The notes under the pieces were generated by a model. That model was not told the DNA's origin. It saw only the letters and a list, made by a program, of their open reading frames with translations, and ran no database searches. From assembly GCF_003205295.1 (NCBI RefSeq), contig NZ_QJRP01000006.1, positions 124,001-188,000 on the forward strand: DNA of 64,000 nt, in the 5' to 3' direction. Origin of the DNA: Pseudomonas mosselii (lineage in GTDB: Bacteria > Pseudomonadota > Gammaproteobacteria > Pseudomonadales > Pseudomonadaceae). Shown piece after piece: positions 51,194 to 61,877 of this stretch (position 1 is its first letter; each line of letters opens with the position of its first letter). A program made the position numbers and the translations under genes.

Positions 51194-53377
51194 TCAGATG
51201 GCTTCCAGCTTGGCGTAGCCCAGCATCAGCCACTTGCTGCCCTCGGAGAAGTTCACCTGCACCCGTGCCTGGGCGCCGGAGCCCTCGAAGTTGAGGATTA
51301 CGCCTTCACCGAATACCGCATGTTGCACCCGCTGGCCGAGGCTGAAGGCGGTCTGCGGGATGCTGGCGTTGGCGAACAGGCTGCTGGCCGGCGTCTTCGC
51401 GCCACCGAACGGACGGCTGACGGTGTTCGACAGGCGTACCTCCTGCACCAGCCCGGCGGGGATCTCCCGGACGAAGCGCGACACCTTGTTATAGGTCTCG
51501 CTGCCATACAGGCGGCGGGTCTCGGCGTAGGTCATGACCAGCTGGCGCATGGCCCGGGTGACGCCCACGTAGGCCAGGCGGCGCTCCTCTTCAAGACGAC
51601 CGGGCTCTTCCAGGCTCATCTTGTGCGGGAACAGGCCTTCCTCCATGCCCACCAGGAACACGTACGGGAACTCCAGGCCCTTGGCACTGTGCAGGGTCAT
51701 CAGCTGGATGCTGTCCTCGTGCTCGTCGGCCTGGGTGTCGCCGGCCTCCAGCGAGGCGTGGCCGAGGAACGCCGACAACGGCGAGAGGTCGGCGTCTTCG
51801 TCGCTGGTCTCGAAGTTGCGCGCCGCGCTGACCAGTTCCTCAAGGTTTTCCACCCGGGCCTGGCCTTTCTCGCCCTTTTCTTCCTGGTGGTAGACGATCA
51901 GCCCGGACTGCTCGATGACCGTCTGGGTCATCAGGTGCAGCGGCATGTCCAGCACCTTGGCTGCGAGGTTCTCGAGCAGTTCGATGAACGCCCCCAGAGC
52001 GCTGGCGGCGCGGCCCTTGAGGGCCTTGGCGGCGAGCAGCTGGCACATGGCTTCCCACATCGACAGTTGGCTGTGGCGGGCGTGGTCGCGGATGGCCTCG
52101 ACGGTCTTTTCGCCGATGCCCCGTGGCGGCACGTTGATCACCCGTTCCAGCGCCGCGTCATTGCCGCGACCTTCGAGCAGGCGCAGGTAGGCCATGGCGT
52201 TCTTGATCTCGGCGCGCTCGAAGAAGCGCTGGCCGCCATAGATGCGGTACGGAATGCGTTCGCGCAGAAGGGCCTCTTCCAGCACCCGCGACTGGGCGTT
52301 GGAGCGGTAGAGAATGGCGATCTCGCTGCGCGCGTTGCCCTGCTTGACCAGGCTTTCGATGGTCTCGACCACGTAGCGCGCTTCGTCGTGCTCGTTGTAC
52401 GCGGCATAGAGCGTGAGCGGTTCGCCCTCGCCCATGTCGGTCCACAGTTCCTTGCCCAGGCGCCCGCTGTTGTTGGCGATCAGGGCATTGGCGGCCTTGA
52501 GGATGCCGCCGGTGGAGCGGTAGTTCTGCTCCAGGCGGATCAGCTCGGCGTCCGGGAAGTCGGCGGTGTACTGGTGGATGTTCTCGATCTTGGCGCCGCG
52601 CCAGCCGTAGATCGACTGGTCGTCGTCGCCCACCGCCATCAGGCTGTCGCCACCGGAGGCCAGCAGGCGCAACCAGGCGTACTGCACGGCGTTGGTGTCC
52701 TGGAACTCGTCCACCAGCAAGTGGCGGAAGCGGCGCTGGTAGTGCCTGAGCAGGTCCGGGTGGTCGCGCCACAGGTCGAGGGCGCGCAGCAGCAGCTCGG
52801 AGAAGTCGATGACCCCGGCGCGGTCGCAGGCCTGCTCGTAGGCCACATAGATGTCACGCATGGTGGCCAGGAACAGGTCGCCGCTGGCCTGGATATGGCG
52901 TGGGCGCAGGCCTTCGTCCTTCTGCCCGTTGATGAACCACTGGACCTGGCGCGCCGGCCATTTCTGCTCGTCCAGGCCCATCTCGCGGATCACCCGCTTG
53001 ATCAGGCGCTGCTGGTCGTCGCTGTCGAGGATCTGGAAGTTCTGCGCCAGCCCCGCCTCCTGCCAGTGCGCCCGCAGCAGGCGGTGGGCCAGGCCGTGGA
53101 AGGTGCCGACCCACATGCCGGCCGGGTTGATGCCCAGCAGTTGCTCTATTCGCTGGCGCATTTCCGCCGCGGCCTTGTTGGTGAAGGTCACCGACAGGAT
53201 CGAGTGCGGCGAGGCCTGCTCGACCTGGATCAGCCAGGCGATGCGGTGCACCAGCACGCGGGTCTTGCCCGAGCCGGCGCCGGCCAGCACCAGTTGGCGC
53301 CCCACCGAGGCCGCCACGGCCTGGCGTTGAGCGTCGTTGAGGGAGTTCAGCAGGAGGGAGAGGTCGTCATTATGCAT
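51194..53377 (-). CDS. uvrD: DNA helicase II UvrD
   Basis: 727 aa. 3'-5' SF1 helicase of nucleotide-excision and mismatch repair. Motifs in order: AGAGSGKTRVL (Walker A, about 32-42), VTFTNKAAAEM, GTFHGLAHRLLR, LLVDEFQDTN, VGDDDQSIYGWRGA, LEQNYRST, LMTLHSAKGLEFPYVFLVGMEEGLFP and the VAMTR-like YVGVTRAMRQL. The C-terminal SH3-like tail ends SKWLMLGYAKLEAI. Full length. Confidence 0.97.
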   Translation of the reverse strand: MHNDDLSLLLNSLNDAQRQAVAASVGRQLVLAGAGSGKTRVLVHRIAWLIQVEQASPHSILSVTFTNKAAAEMRQRIEQLLGINPAGMWVGTFHGLAHRLLRAHWQEAGLAQNFQILDSDDQQRLIKRVIREMGLDEQKWPARQVQWFINGQKDEGLRPRHIQASGDLFLATMRDIYVAYEQACDRAGVIDFSELLLRALDLWRDHPDLLRHYQRRFRHLLVDEFQDTNAVQYAWLRLLASGGDSLMAVGDDDQSIYGWRGAKIENIHQYTADFPDAELIRLEQNYRSTGGILKAANALIANNSGRLGKELWTDMGEGEPLTLYAAYNEHDEARYVVETIESLVKQGNARSEIAILYRSNAQSRVLEEALLRERIPYRIYGGQRFFERAEIKNAMAYLRLLEGRGNDAALERVINVPPRGIGEKTVEAIRDHARHSQLSMWEAMCQLLAAKALKGRAASALGAFIELLENLAAKVLDMPLHLMTQTVIEQSGLIVYHQEEKGEKGQARVENLEELVSAARNFETSDEDADLSPLSAFLGHASLEAGDTQADEHEDSIQLMTLHSAKGLEFPYVFLVGMEEGLFPHKMSLEEPGRLEEERRLAYVGVTRAMRQLVMTYAETRRLYGSETYNKVSRFVREIPAGLVQEVRLSNTVSRPFGGAKTPASSLFANASIPQTAFSLGQRVQHAVFGEGVILNFEGSGAQARVQVNFSEGSKWLMLGYAKLEAI

Positions 53378-53616
53378 CCGGGCATTCTATGGCCGCGCGA
53401 AGGCAGGGGCAAACGCCCCGGGTGCAAATCGCCGGGCGGGCGCTCGACCGTTCATCGGCGGCCTCGCCTGGCACCCGTGGTTGAGCGGTCAGACCTGGAC
53501 GCAGCAGACATTTTCGAAATCATGACGCAGAGCAGTTTGGTCCGACGCGGTGCTTGTGTATGCTCCCTGCACATTTGCGGTCAGCCATAACAAGAACACA
53601 AAAGAAACCAGCCAAT

Positions 53617-56493
53617 ATGACCCAGGATTGCGGGGCGATCGGAGCATCGCCGGAGACGACAAGGAGCGTTCGCAGGCAATTCGCCACCCAGCTGTCGATC
53701 GAGCGTACTCGCCTGCTGTACCAGGGCTCGTTGTTGCCCACCTTGTTCATGCTGCTCAACGGCCTGCTCTGCGCCTGGCTGCTGTGGAGCCCTGCGCGCT
53801 ATCTGCTGGTCGGGGTGTGGCTGGCCTGGTTGCTGGCGCTGGTGGCGCTGCGGGTGATCCAGGTGGCGGCCTTCGACGCGGCGACGCCGGCGCGCCAGGC
53901 CAAGCCGACCTGGCGGCGCATGTTCCTGCTCGGCTCGGCGTTCAGCGGCCTGACCTTGGCCAGCGCGGTAATCGCCCTGGCGCCGGCGGACAACTTCGTG
54001 CAGCAGGCCTGGGTCTTCGGCCTGCTCGGCGCGGCGGCGCTGTCGGCCAGTGTCGCCTACGCGGTGAGCCTGCCGGCGTTTCTCAGCTTCGCCCTGCCGT
54101 GCCTGCTGCCGCCGATCGCGTTTCTGTTCGTCTACGACGCCGGGCACCAGCGCGGCTGGGGCTGGCTGGGGCTGATCCTGCTGGTGGCGCTGATGGTGGT
54201 GGCCTGGCAGGTCAATCGCCTGATCGAGCGCGGCCTGCTGCGCCGCTTCCAGAACCAGGCGCTGATCGAGCACCTGCAGAACGCCCAGCGTCATGGCGAA
54301 GGCCTCAACCGCCAGCTCAGCACAGAGATCGCCCAACGACGCCGGGCCGAGGATGACCTGCGCAAGGCCCATGCCGGCCTCGAGCAGCGCGTGGCCCAAC
54401 GCAGTCATGAGCTGGACCTGGCCAACCAGGCCCTGAGCAAGAGCGAGCAGCGCCTGGCCCTGGCCTTGCAGGCCAGCGAACTCGGGCTGTGGGACTGGAA
54501 CCTGGAAACCGACGAGGTCCACCACACCCAGTTGCATACGCTGTTCGGCCTGGATCCGGAGCAGGTCCGCTCGGTGCGCGCCGACCTCAAGCCTCGGTTG
54601 CACCCCGACGACCTGCCCGTGCTGCGCCGTACGCTGGTCGAGCACCTCAAGGGGCGCACCGAGGACTACCGGGTTGAATACCGGATACGCCATGCCCAAG
54701 GCCACTGGTGCTGGATCGAGGACCGGGGGCGGGCGGTGGAGTCCGATGCCCAGGGCAAGGTCCTGCGCATGCTTGGCACCCGCCGCGATATCACTGCACA
54801 AAAGGAACAGGAGGAGCAGCAGCGCTTGGCCGCGACGGTGTTCGAGGCGGCCAGCGAAGGGATCGCCATTCTCGACGCGGACTTCCAGCTGCTGGCGGTG
54901 AACCAGGCCTTCTGCGACGTCACTGGCTACGGCCGGGCCGAGCTGATCGCCCGCAACGCCCTGGAACTGCCCTGCAGCCGCGATGCCCGGCGCCACAGCC
55001 AGGCCATCGACCAGGCCCTGGAGCAGCAGGGCCGCTGGCAGGGCGAGCTGGTCGAGGCGCGCAAGAACGGCGAGCTCTACCCGCAGTGGCTGCAACTGAA
55101 CAGTGTGAATGACACACGGGGACGGATCGTCAATATCGTCGGCTTCTTCACCGACCTGTCTGCACGCCGTGAATCCGAGGAGCGCCTGCGCTACCTGGCG
55201 CATTACGATGACCTCACCGGGCTGGCCAACCGGGCGCTGTTCCGCTTGCGCCTGCATGAGGCGGCGCAGCGCATGCGGCTCAACGGCCGTAGCCTGGCGC
55301 TGCTGCATGTGGACCTGGATCGCTTCAAGCTGCTTAACGAGAGCCTGGGCCACGAACTGGCGGACCAGTTGCTCAAGAAGATGGCCCAGCGCCTGGCCAA
55401 CGCGGTGCCGGAAGCCGATACCGTGGCGCGCCTGTCCGGCGACGAGTTCGCCGTGCTGTTCGACGGCTATACCAACCTGTCGAGCCTGGTGCGCGTCACC
55501 ACCCGGCTGCTCGACAAGCTGCGCGTGCCCCAGCGCATCGGCGGGCACGAGGTGGTGATCAGCGCGTCGGTGGGCATCAGCCTGTTGTCCGACGCCACCC
55601 TCGACCTCAATGCCCTGGTCAGCCAGGCCGACATGGCCAAGCAGCACGCCAAGCACCTGGGCGGCGACAGCTTCCAGTTCTACACCGAGAGTCTGCGGGC
55701 CAGCACCCTGGAACGCCTGCAACTGGAGAACCAGCTGCGCAAGGCCATCGACGAGCGCCAGTTGCTGGTCTACTACCAGCCCAAGCTGTGCCTGCGCACC
55801 GGCCAGTTGCACGCGGCCGAGGCGCTGGTGCGCTGGCAGCACCCCGAGTGGGGCATGGTGCCGCCCAGTGAGTTCATCGGCCTGGCTGAAGAGACCGGAC
55901 TGATCGCGCCCATGGGTGAGTTCGTGCTGCGCCAGGCTTGCTGGCAGGCGTGCGAATGGTTGCGCCAGGGCCTGGAGGTACGTGTTTCGGTCAACCTTTC
56001 GGTGTACCAGCTGCGCCAGGGCAAGCTGGTCAGTCTGGTGCGCCAGGTCCTGCAGGAGTCCGGCCTGGCGCCGCACCTGCTGGAGTTGGAGCTGACCGAA
56101 AGCCAGTTGCTGGACAGCGTCGAGCACATCATCACCACCTTCGAACAGCTGCACGCGTTGGGGGTGAAGCTGGCCATCGACGATTTCGGCACCGGCTACT
56201 CGTCGCTGAGCTACCTCAAACGGTTCCCGGTCGACTACGTGAAGATTGACCAGGCGTTCATTCGCGGCCTGCTCGAAGGGACTCAGGACGCGGCCATCAC
56301 CCGGGCGATCATCGCCATGGCCAAGAGCCTGCGACTGAAGGTAGTGGCCGAAGGGGTGGAAACCCGCGAGCAGCTTCAGTTCCTGCGCGAGCATGGCTGT
56401 GACGAGGTGCAGGGCTACCTGATCAGCCGGCCGGTGGATGCGACCTCGTTCCGCGCGCTGCTTGATCGCTCGACGGCCGACCTGTTGCGCTGA
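53617..56493 (+). CDS. Membrane PAS-PAS-GGDEF-EAL cyclic-di-GMP protein
   Basis: 958 aa from the ATG giving MTQDCGAIGASPETT. The N-terminal half has about five membrane helices (residues 35-210), then a coiled coil, two PAS domains (LQASELGLWDWNLETDEVHH; FEAASEGIAILDADFQLLAVN), GGDEF and EAL domains. The cyclase motif is SGDEF, not GGDEF, and the inhibitory RxxD site is absent (PEAD at that position). The EAL domain keeps AEALVRWQHP, LELTESQLL, IDDFGTGYSS and AEGVET, so phosphodiesterase activity is the safer prediction. It controls cyclic-di-GMP, hence biofilm or motility, in response to an unknown membrane or redox signal. Confidence 0.92.
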   Translation: MTQDCGAIGASPETTRSVRRQFATQLSIERTRLLYQGSLLPTLFMLLNGLLCAWLLWSPARYLLVGVWLAWLLALVALRVIQVAAFDAATPARQAKPTWRRMFLLGSAFSGLTLASAVIALAPADNFVQQAWVFGLLGAAALSASVAYAVSLPAFLSFALPCLLPPIAFLFVYDAGHQRGWGWLGLILLVALMVVAWQVNRLIERGLLRRFQNQALIEHLQNAQRHGEGLNRQLSTEIAQRRRAEDDLRKAHAGLEQRVAQRSHELDLANQALSKSEQRLALALQASELGLWDWNLETDEVHHTQLHTLFGLDPEQVRSVRADLKPRLHPDDLPVLRRTLVEHLKGRTEDYRVEYRIRHAQGHWCWIEDRGRAVESDAQGKVLRMLGTRRDITAQKEQEEQQRLAATVFEAASEGIAILDADFQLLAVNQAFCDVTGYGRAELIARNALELPCSRDARRHSQAIDQALEQQGRWQGELVEARKNGELYPQWLQLNSVNDTRGRIVNIVGFFTDLSARRESEERLRYLAHYDDLTGLANRALFRLRLHEAAQRMRLNGRSLALLHVDLDRFKLLNESLGHELADQLLKKMAQRLANAVPEADTVARLSGDEFAVLFDGYTNLSSLVRVTTRLLDKLRVPQRIGGHEVVISASVGISLLSDATLDLNALVSQADMAKQHAKHLGGDSFQFYTESLRASTLERLQLENQLRKAIDERQLLVYYQPKLCLRTGQLHAAEALVRWQHPEWGMVPPSEFIGLAEETGLIAPMGEFVLRQACWQACEWLRQGLEVRVSVNLSVYQLRQGKLVSLVRQVLQESGLAPHLLELELTESQLLDSVEHIITTFEQLHALGVKLAIDDFGTGYSSLSYLKRFPVDYVKIDQAFIRGLLEGTQDAAITRAIIAMAKSLRLKVVAEGVETREQLQFLREHGCDEVQGYLISRPVDATSFRALLDRSTADLLR

Positions 56494-56537
56494 AGGTCGG
56501 CCTTTTCAAGGCGTTGATAATAGGCGCCCGGCTTGGA

Positions 56538-56590
56538 GTTGCCGGGGCTGCTTTGCAGCCGTTTCGCGGCACGAGGCCGCTCCTACAGGT
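56538..56590. repeat. Half extragenic palindrome after the GGDEF-EAL gene
   Basis: TGCCGGGGCTGCTTTGCAGCCGTTTCGCGGCACGAGGCCGCTCCTACAGGT is one arm of the paired repeat family, without the mirror arm. It overlaps the 3' end of the convergent zwf gene by a few bases. Confidence 0.75.
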
Positions 56591-58025
56591 GCCAGGCCTG
56601 GCCTTGGCGGGCCAACAGGCTGTTGGCCTGTTCCGGGCCATTGCTGCCGGCGGGGTAGGGACGTGGCGCCTGGAAGTGCTCCTCCCAGCCCTGCAGGATC
56701 GGGTCGATCCAGGCCCAGGCGGCCTCGACCTCGTCGCGGCGCATGAACAGTGTCGAGTCGCCTTCCAGCACATCCAGCAGCAGCCGCTCGTAGGCGTCCC
56801 AGCGGCGGGTCTGGGCGAAGGCCTGGGCGAGGTTCAGGTCCAGTTCGACCGGTGCCAGGCGCATGCCCTTGCCCGGGCTCTTGGTCATCATGCGCAGGCT
56901 GATGTGCTCGTCCGGCTGTAGCTGGATCAGCAACTGGTTGACCTGACCGCCGCTGAACAGTTCGTGGGGCACCGGCTTGAACTGGATGACGATCTGCGAC
57001 GAGCGCCGCGCCATGCGCTTGCCGGTGCGCAGGTAGAAGGGCACGCCGGCCCAGCGCCAGTTGTCGATGTGCGCCTGCACCGCGACGAAGGTCTCGGTGT
57101 CGCTGTCGTTGTCCACGTCCTTCTCGAAGTAGTAGGCCGGCACTTCCTGGCCGCCGATCTTGCCGGCGCCGTACTGGCCGCGCACGGTCTTGTCCTGCAC
57201 GTCCTGGCCGGTGATGGGCTTGAGCGCGCGGAGAATCTTCACCTTCTCGTCACGTACCGCTTCGGCCTCGAACTGCGCCGGAGGCTCCATGGCCACCAGG
57301 CAGAGCAATTGCAGCAGGTGGTTCTGCAGCATGTCGCGGGTGGCGCCGGCACGGTCGTAGTAGGCGCCGCGGTTCTCCACGCCGAGGGTCTCGCAGACGC
57401 TTATCTGCACATGGTCGACCTGGCCGTTGCGCCACACCGGCTCCAGCAAGGCATTGGCGAAGCGCAGGGCCATGAGGTTCTGCACGGTTTCCTTGCCCAG
57501 GTAGTGGTCGATGCGGAAAACCTGCGGTTCGCTGAACACCGCGCCGATGGCCTCGTTGATCGCGGTGGCCGACTCCAGCGAATGGCCGATGGGCTTCTCC
57601 AGCACGATGCGCGCCTCGCCGTCGGCAAGGCCGGCGATGCGCAGGTGGTTGGCGATGGGCACGAACAGCTTGGGCGCGGTGGCCAGGTAGAAGATGCGCG
57701 TGAGCCCGCCGGGCTCGCCCAGGTAGCGGGCGAGGCGACCGAAGTCGGCGCTCTGCGCGGCGTCCATGGGGAAGTAGTCCAGACGTGCGCAGAAGCGCTG
57801 CCAGACGTCCTCGTCGAAGTCCTGGCGGGCGATCTGTGCCCGGCAATGGCGTTCGGCGAGCTTGAGGTAGTCGTTGCGCGAAAGGTGACGCCGGGCCAGG
57901 GCGATGATCCGCACGGCGTTGTGCAGGCGGGCCTCGCGATACAGGTGATAGAGCGCCGGGAGCAGTTTGTGCAGGGCCAGGTCGCCCGTGCCGCCGAAGA
58001 CCAGGATGTCGCAAGGAATCGTCAA
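56583..58025 (-). CDS. zwf: Glucose-6-phosphate 1-dehydrogenase
   Basis: About 480 aa. It oxidises glucose-6-phosphate to 6-phosphogluconolactone, the entry to the Entner-Doudoroff and pentose phosphate paths. NAD(P) fold VFGGTGDLALHKLLPALYHL and catalytic RIDHYLGKETVQNLMALRFAN with the active His. The TTG start giving (M)TIPCDILVFGG, after GGAG, matches relatives; a GTG five codons upstream is the alternative. It is divergent from an RpiR/HexR-type regulator with a shared HexR-type palindrome and is probably a second zwf paralogue (ZwfB), since the edd-glk-hexR-pgl genes are not here. Confidence 0.92.
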   Translation of the reverse strand: MTIPCDILVFGGTGDLALHKLLPALYHLYREARLHNAVRIIALARRHLSRNDYLKLAERHCRAQIARQDFDEDVWQRFCARLDYFPMDAAQSADFGRLARYLGEPGGLTRIFYLATAPKLFVPIANHLRIAGLADGEARIVLEKPIGHSLESATAINEAIGAVFSEPQVFRIDHYLGKETVQNLMALRFANALLEPVWRNGQVDHVQISVCETLGVENRGAYYDRAGATRDMLQNHLLQLLCLVAMEPPAQFEAEAVRDEKVKILRALKPITGQDVQDKTVRGQYGAGKIGGQEVPAYYFEKDVDNDSDTETFVAVQAHIDNWRWAGVPFYLRTGKRMARRSSQIVIQFKPVPHELFSGGQVNQLLIQLQPDEHISLRMMTKSPGKGMRLAPVELDLNLAQAFAQTRRWDAYERLLLDVLEGDSTLFMRRDEVEAAWAWIDPILQGWEEHFQAPRPYPAGSNGPEQANSLLARQGQAWHL

Positions 58026-58069
58026 GCCACCACTCTCCACGTTCGTTTAGCTGGGCGGGTTGGCAAGCA

Positions 58070-58084
58070 TGTAGTATAACTACA
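58070..58084. promoter_or_regulatory. HexR-type operator between zwf and the RpiR-family gene
   Basis: TGTAGTATAACTACA fits TGTARTWWWAYTACA, the HexR motif of gamma-proteobacteria, with perfect 6-bp arms. It lies 45 bases from each divergent start. Confidence 0.82.
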
Positions 58085-58128
58085 AGAAAGCTACATCCCG
58101 GCACGCCGATCATAACCGAGTCCAGCCC

Positions 58129-58995
58129 GTGAATCTGTTGCAACATATCGACCAATCGCGGCACCTGCTGCGCAAATCGGAACTCAAAGTGGCCGACCAT
58201 GTGCTGCTCGACCCGGCTGCCGTCATGCACAGCTCGATGGCCGACCTGGCGCACAGCGTGGGGATAAGCGAGCCAACCATCGTGCGCTTTTGCCGGGCGA
58301 TCGGCTGCTCTGGCTTCCAGGACCTCAAGCTCAAGCTGGCGCAGAGCCTGGCCGCCGGCGCCAGTTTCGGCCAGTTCGCCATCCATGAAGACGACTCGGT
58401 CGCCGACTATAGCCTGAAGATCTTCGACACCACCCTGCACACGCTGATGGAAGTGCGCGAGCACCTCGACCCGCAGGCGCTGCAGCAGGCGGTGACCGCC
58501 ATGGCCCAGGCCCAGCGCGTGGAGTTCTACGGCTTTGGCGCTTCCGGCGCGGTAGCGGCCGATGCCCAGCACAAGTTCTTCCGCCTGCTGCTCAGCGCCG
58601 CGGCCTATTCCGACCCGCACATGCAGGCGATGTCGGCGGTCACCCTGAAGCCGGGTGATGTGGCGGTGTGCATCTCGCAGTCGGGGCGTTCCAAGGACCT
58701 GCTGATCACCGCCAACCTGGTGCGTGAAAGCGGCGCCAACCTGATCACCCTGTGCCCGAGCCAGACACCGTTGGCGGAGCTGTCGACGGTCAACCTGGCC
58801 ATCGACGTGCATGAAGACACCGAGATCTACACCCCGCTGACCTCGCGTATCGCCCACCTGGTGGTGATCGACGTGCTGGCCATGGGCGTGGCCATGGCCC
58901 GCGGGCCGAGCCTGGTCAACCACCTCAAGAGCGTCAAGCGCAGCTTGCGCAGCCTGCGTTTGTCGCCGAAGTCGATCAAGGCCACCGACGACTGA
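58129..58995 (+). CDS. RpiR/HexR-family transcriptional regulator
   Basis: 288 aa with a GTG start. N-terminal RpiR helix-turn-helix (SSMADLAHSVGISEPTIVRFCRAIGCSGFQDLKLKLAQSL) and C-terminal SIS domain (VEFYGFGASGAVAADAQHKF, CISQSGRSKDLL). HexR senses 2-keto-3-deoxy-6-phosphogluconate and controls glucose catabolism. The divergent zwf and the HexR-type site between them point to the same type of control. It may be a paralogue of the main hexR. Confidence 0.9.
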   Translation: MNLLQHIDQSRHLLRKSELKVADHVLLDPAAVMHSSMADLAHSVGISEPTIVRFCRAIGCSGFQDLKLKLAQSLAAGASFGQFAIHEDDSVADYSLKIFDTTLHTLMEVREHLDPQALQQAVTAMAQAQRVEFYGFGASGAVAADAQHKFFRLLLSAAAYSDPHMQAMSAVTLKPGDVAVCISQSGRSKDLLITANLVRESGANLITLCPSQTPLAELSTVNLAIDVHEDTEIYTPLTSRIAHLVVIDVLAMGVAMARGPSLVNHLKSVKRSLRSLRLSPKSIKATDD

Positions 58996-59011
58996 TCGAT
59001 GTTTCCTGACC

Positions 59012-59047
59012 TGTGGGAGCGGGATTGCCCCGCGATCACCCACAGGT
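59012..59047. repeat. Short extragenic palindrome
   Basis: CCTGTGGGAGCGGGATTGCCCCGCGATCACCCACAGG, a short GTGGGAGCGGG-type hairpin just after the regulator gene. Confidence 0.65.
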
Positions 59048-59138
59048 AGATTTCATCATTTCGTCACCATTCCACCGCCAAACCGTAAACCCCCGAGGCC
59101 AGTCTGAAACTCCCCGCATCCTATCTGGGAGACAGGCA

Positions 59139-59357
59139 ATGGCACATGATCACGCAGGTGTGTACCAACCCAACGCCAAGGCTCGCAAGCAGCAGGAAAA
59201 GGACCAGCGCCGCATGGAGTTCCGCCGCGCGATCGAAAGCTACTGCGACCAGCGCCAGCTGCTGCGCGAGCTGGCCGACTACCCCGACCTGCAGGACATC
59301 ACGGTGTGGCAGGTATCGGCGGCAACTTCCCCGAGAAACGCTCAACAAGCCCGCTGA
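59139..59357 (+). CDS. Small conserved charged protein (PA3496-like)
   Basis: 72 aa, MAHDHAGVYQPNAKARKQQEKDQRRMEFRRAIESYCDQRQLLREL. Highly charged with two predicted helices and a GGGAGACAGG ribosome site. Similar small proteins are common in Pseudomonas and have no known function. Its 3' end overlaps the convergent LysR gene by 59 bases. Confidence 0.75.
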   Translation: MAHDHAGVYQPNAKARKQQEKDQRRMEFRRAIESYCDQRQLLRELADYPDLQDITVWQVSAATSPRNAQQAR

Positions 59358-60261
59358 TTTGCGCACGTTCGCTGCGGATGAACGCCTGGAAGGCCAAGGC
59401 GACCGGCGACTGGCGCTTGTTTTTGGATTGCACCAGGCACCAGCTGCGGTACAGCGGCAATTCCTCTACCGGCAGTTCCCTGAGTACGCCGGTGGCCAGC
59501 TCCAGGTTGACTGCGTGGCGGGTCAGCAGGGCGATGCCCAGGCCGGCCACCACGCATTCGCGCTGGGCATCGGTGGAGGCCACCTCGACGGTCTGGGTGA
59601 AATGCACGCGCTTGTCCTTGAAGAACTCCTCGCAGGCTTTGCGCGTGCCCGACCCTTGTTCGCGGACCAGCAGGGCATGAGGCTCGAGATCCTGCAGGCG
59701 CAGCTGTCCGAGCTTGCACAGCGGATGGTCCGGCGGTGCCACGGCGACGATCGGGTTGTTGAGGAAGGGCAGGAATTCCAGGCCCATGTCCTGGGGCACC
59801 ATGGACATGATGGTCAGGTCGTCGCGGTTGTCCGACAGACGCCGGATTGCCTGGGCCCGGTTGACCACCGTGAGGGTGAGGTTGACCTCCGGGTGGCGCT
59901 GCTTGAAGGCGGCGAACAGGTGTGGCACGAAGTACTTGGCGCTGGATTCGATCGCCAGTTTCAGCTGCCCCTGCAATGAGCCCTGCAGGTCCGACAGCTG
60001 CATGTCGAGGTTCTCCAGGCGCCCGAAGATATCCCGGCTGGCGCGTTGCAGCGCCTCTGCCGCCTCGGTCAGGTAGAGCTTCTTGCCGACGTACTCGAAC
60101 AGCGGCTGGCCGACCAGTTCCTCGAGCTGGCGGATCTGTAGACTAACGGCGGGTTGTGTCAGCGCCATCTCCTCGGCCGCCCGGCTGTAGGAGCGCAGAT
60201 CACACACCTCGTTGAACACTTGCAGTTGACGCAAAGTCATACGCATCAAGGACTTACGCAT
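59299..60261 (-). CDS. LysR-family regulator, probably of pycAB
   Basis: 320 aa. N-terminal winged helix-turn-helix MTLRQLQVFNEVCDLRSYSRAAEEMALTQPAVSLQIRQLEEL and a C-terminal periplasmic-binding-like sensor. It resembles CbbR/CysB-like LTTRs. The first ATG (GGAGA upstream) is chosen; two others lie within eight codons. It is divergent from pycA across 189 bp, so it probably controls pyruvate carboxylase. Confidence 0.88.
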   Translation of the reverse strand: MRKSLMRMTLRQLQVFNEVCDLRSYSRAAEEMALTQPAVSLQIRQLEELVGQPLFEYVGKKLYLTEAAEALQRASRDIFGRLENLDMQLSDLQGSLQGQLKLAIESSAKYFVPHLFAAFKQRHPEVNLTLTVVNRAQAIRRLSDNRDDLTIMSMVPQDMGLEFLPFLNNPIVAVAPPDHPLCKLGQLRLQDLEPHALLVREQGSGTRKACEEFFKDKRVHFTQTVEVASTDAQRECVVAGLGIALLTRHAVNLELATGVLRELPVEELPLYRSWCLVQSKNKRQSPVALAFQAFIRSERAQISGLVERFSGKLPPIPATP

Positions 60262-60450
60262 TTTCTCCGGGGCTCCGGCAAAACCTTGTTACCTCACTAT
60301 AAGCTTTTGCTAATACTACCCCTAACAAATATTGATTTTTGTTTATCGACCTTCAGCGCTAGGGTAAATATGCGACTGGCCAGCGACGTCTGGTCACGCG
60401 CCGACCGGTAAAACCGGATCGTCTGTTCCTACGGCTTTGGGAAGACTCCA
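60262..60450. promoter_or_regulatory. Divergent promoter region LysR-pycA
   Basis: AT-rich 189-bp gap. An ATAAGCTTTTGCTAATA stretch (about 60299-60315) has the T-N11-A feature typical of LysR sites but is not a clear palindrome. Confidence 0.4.
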
Positions 60451-61866
<1,416 letters not shown>

Positions 61867-61877
61867 GGAACCGAACA

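Noticed and set aside
51167..53590. 807-codon open frame antisense to uvrD
   Set aside because: All helicase motifs are on the minus strand; this frame is a codon-bias artefact.
53581..56394. 937-codon open frame antisense to the PAS-GGDEF-EAL gene
   Set aside because: The sense strand encodes clear PAS, GGDEF and EAL motifs; the antisense product is Gln/Val/Leu-rich without motifs.
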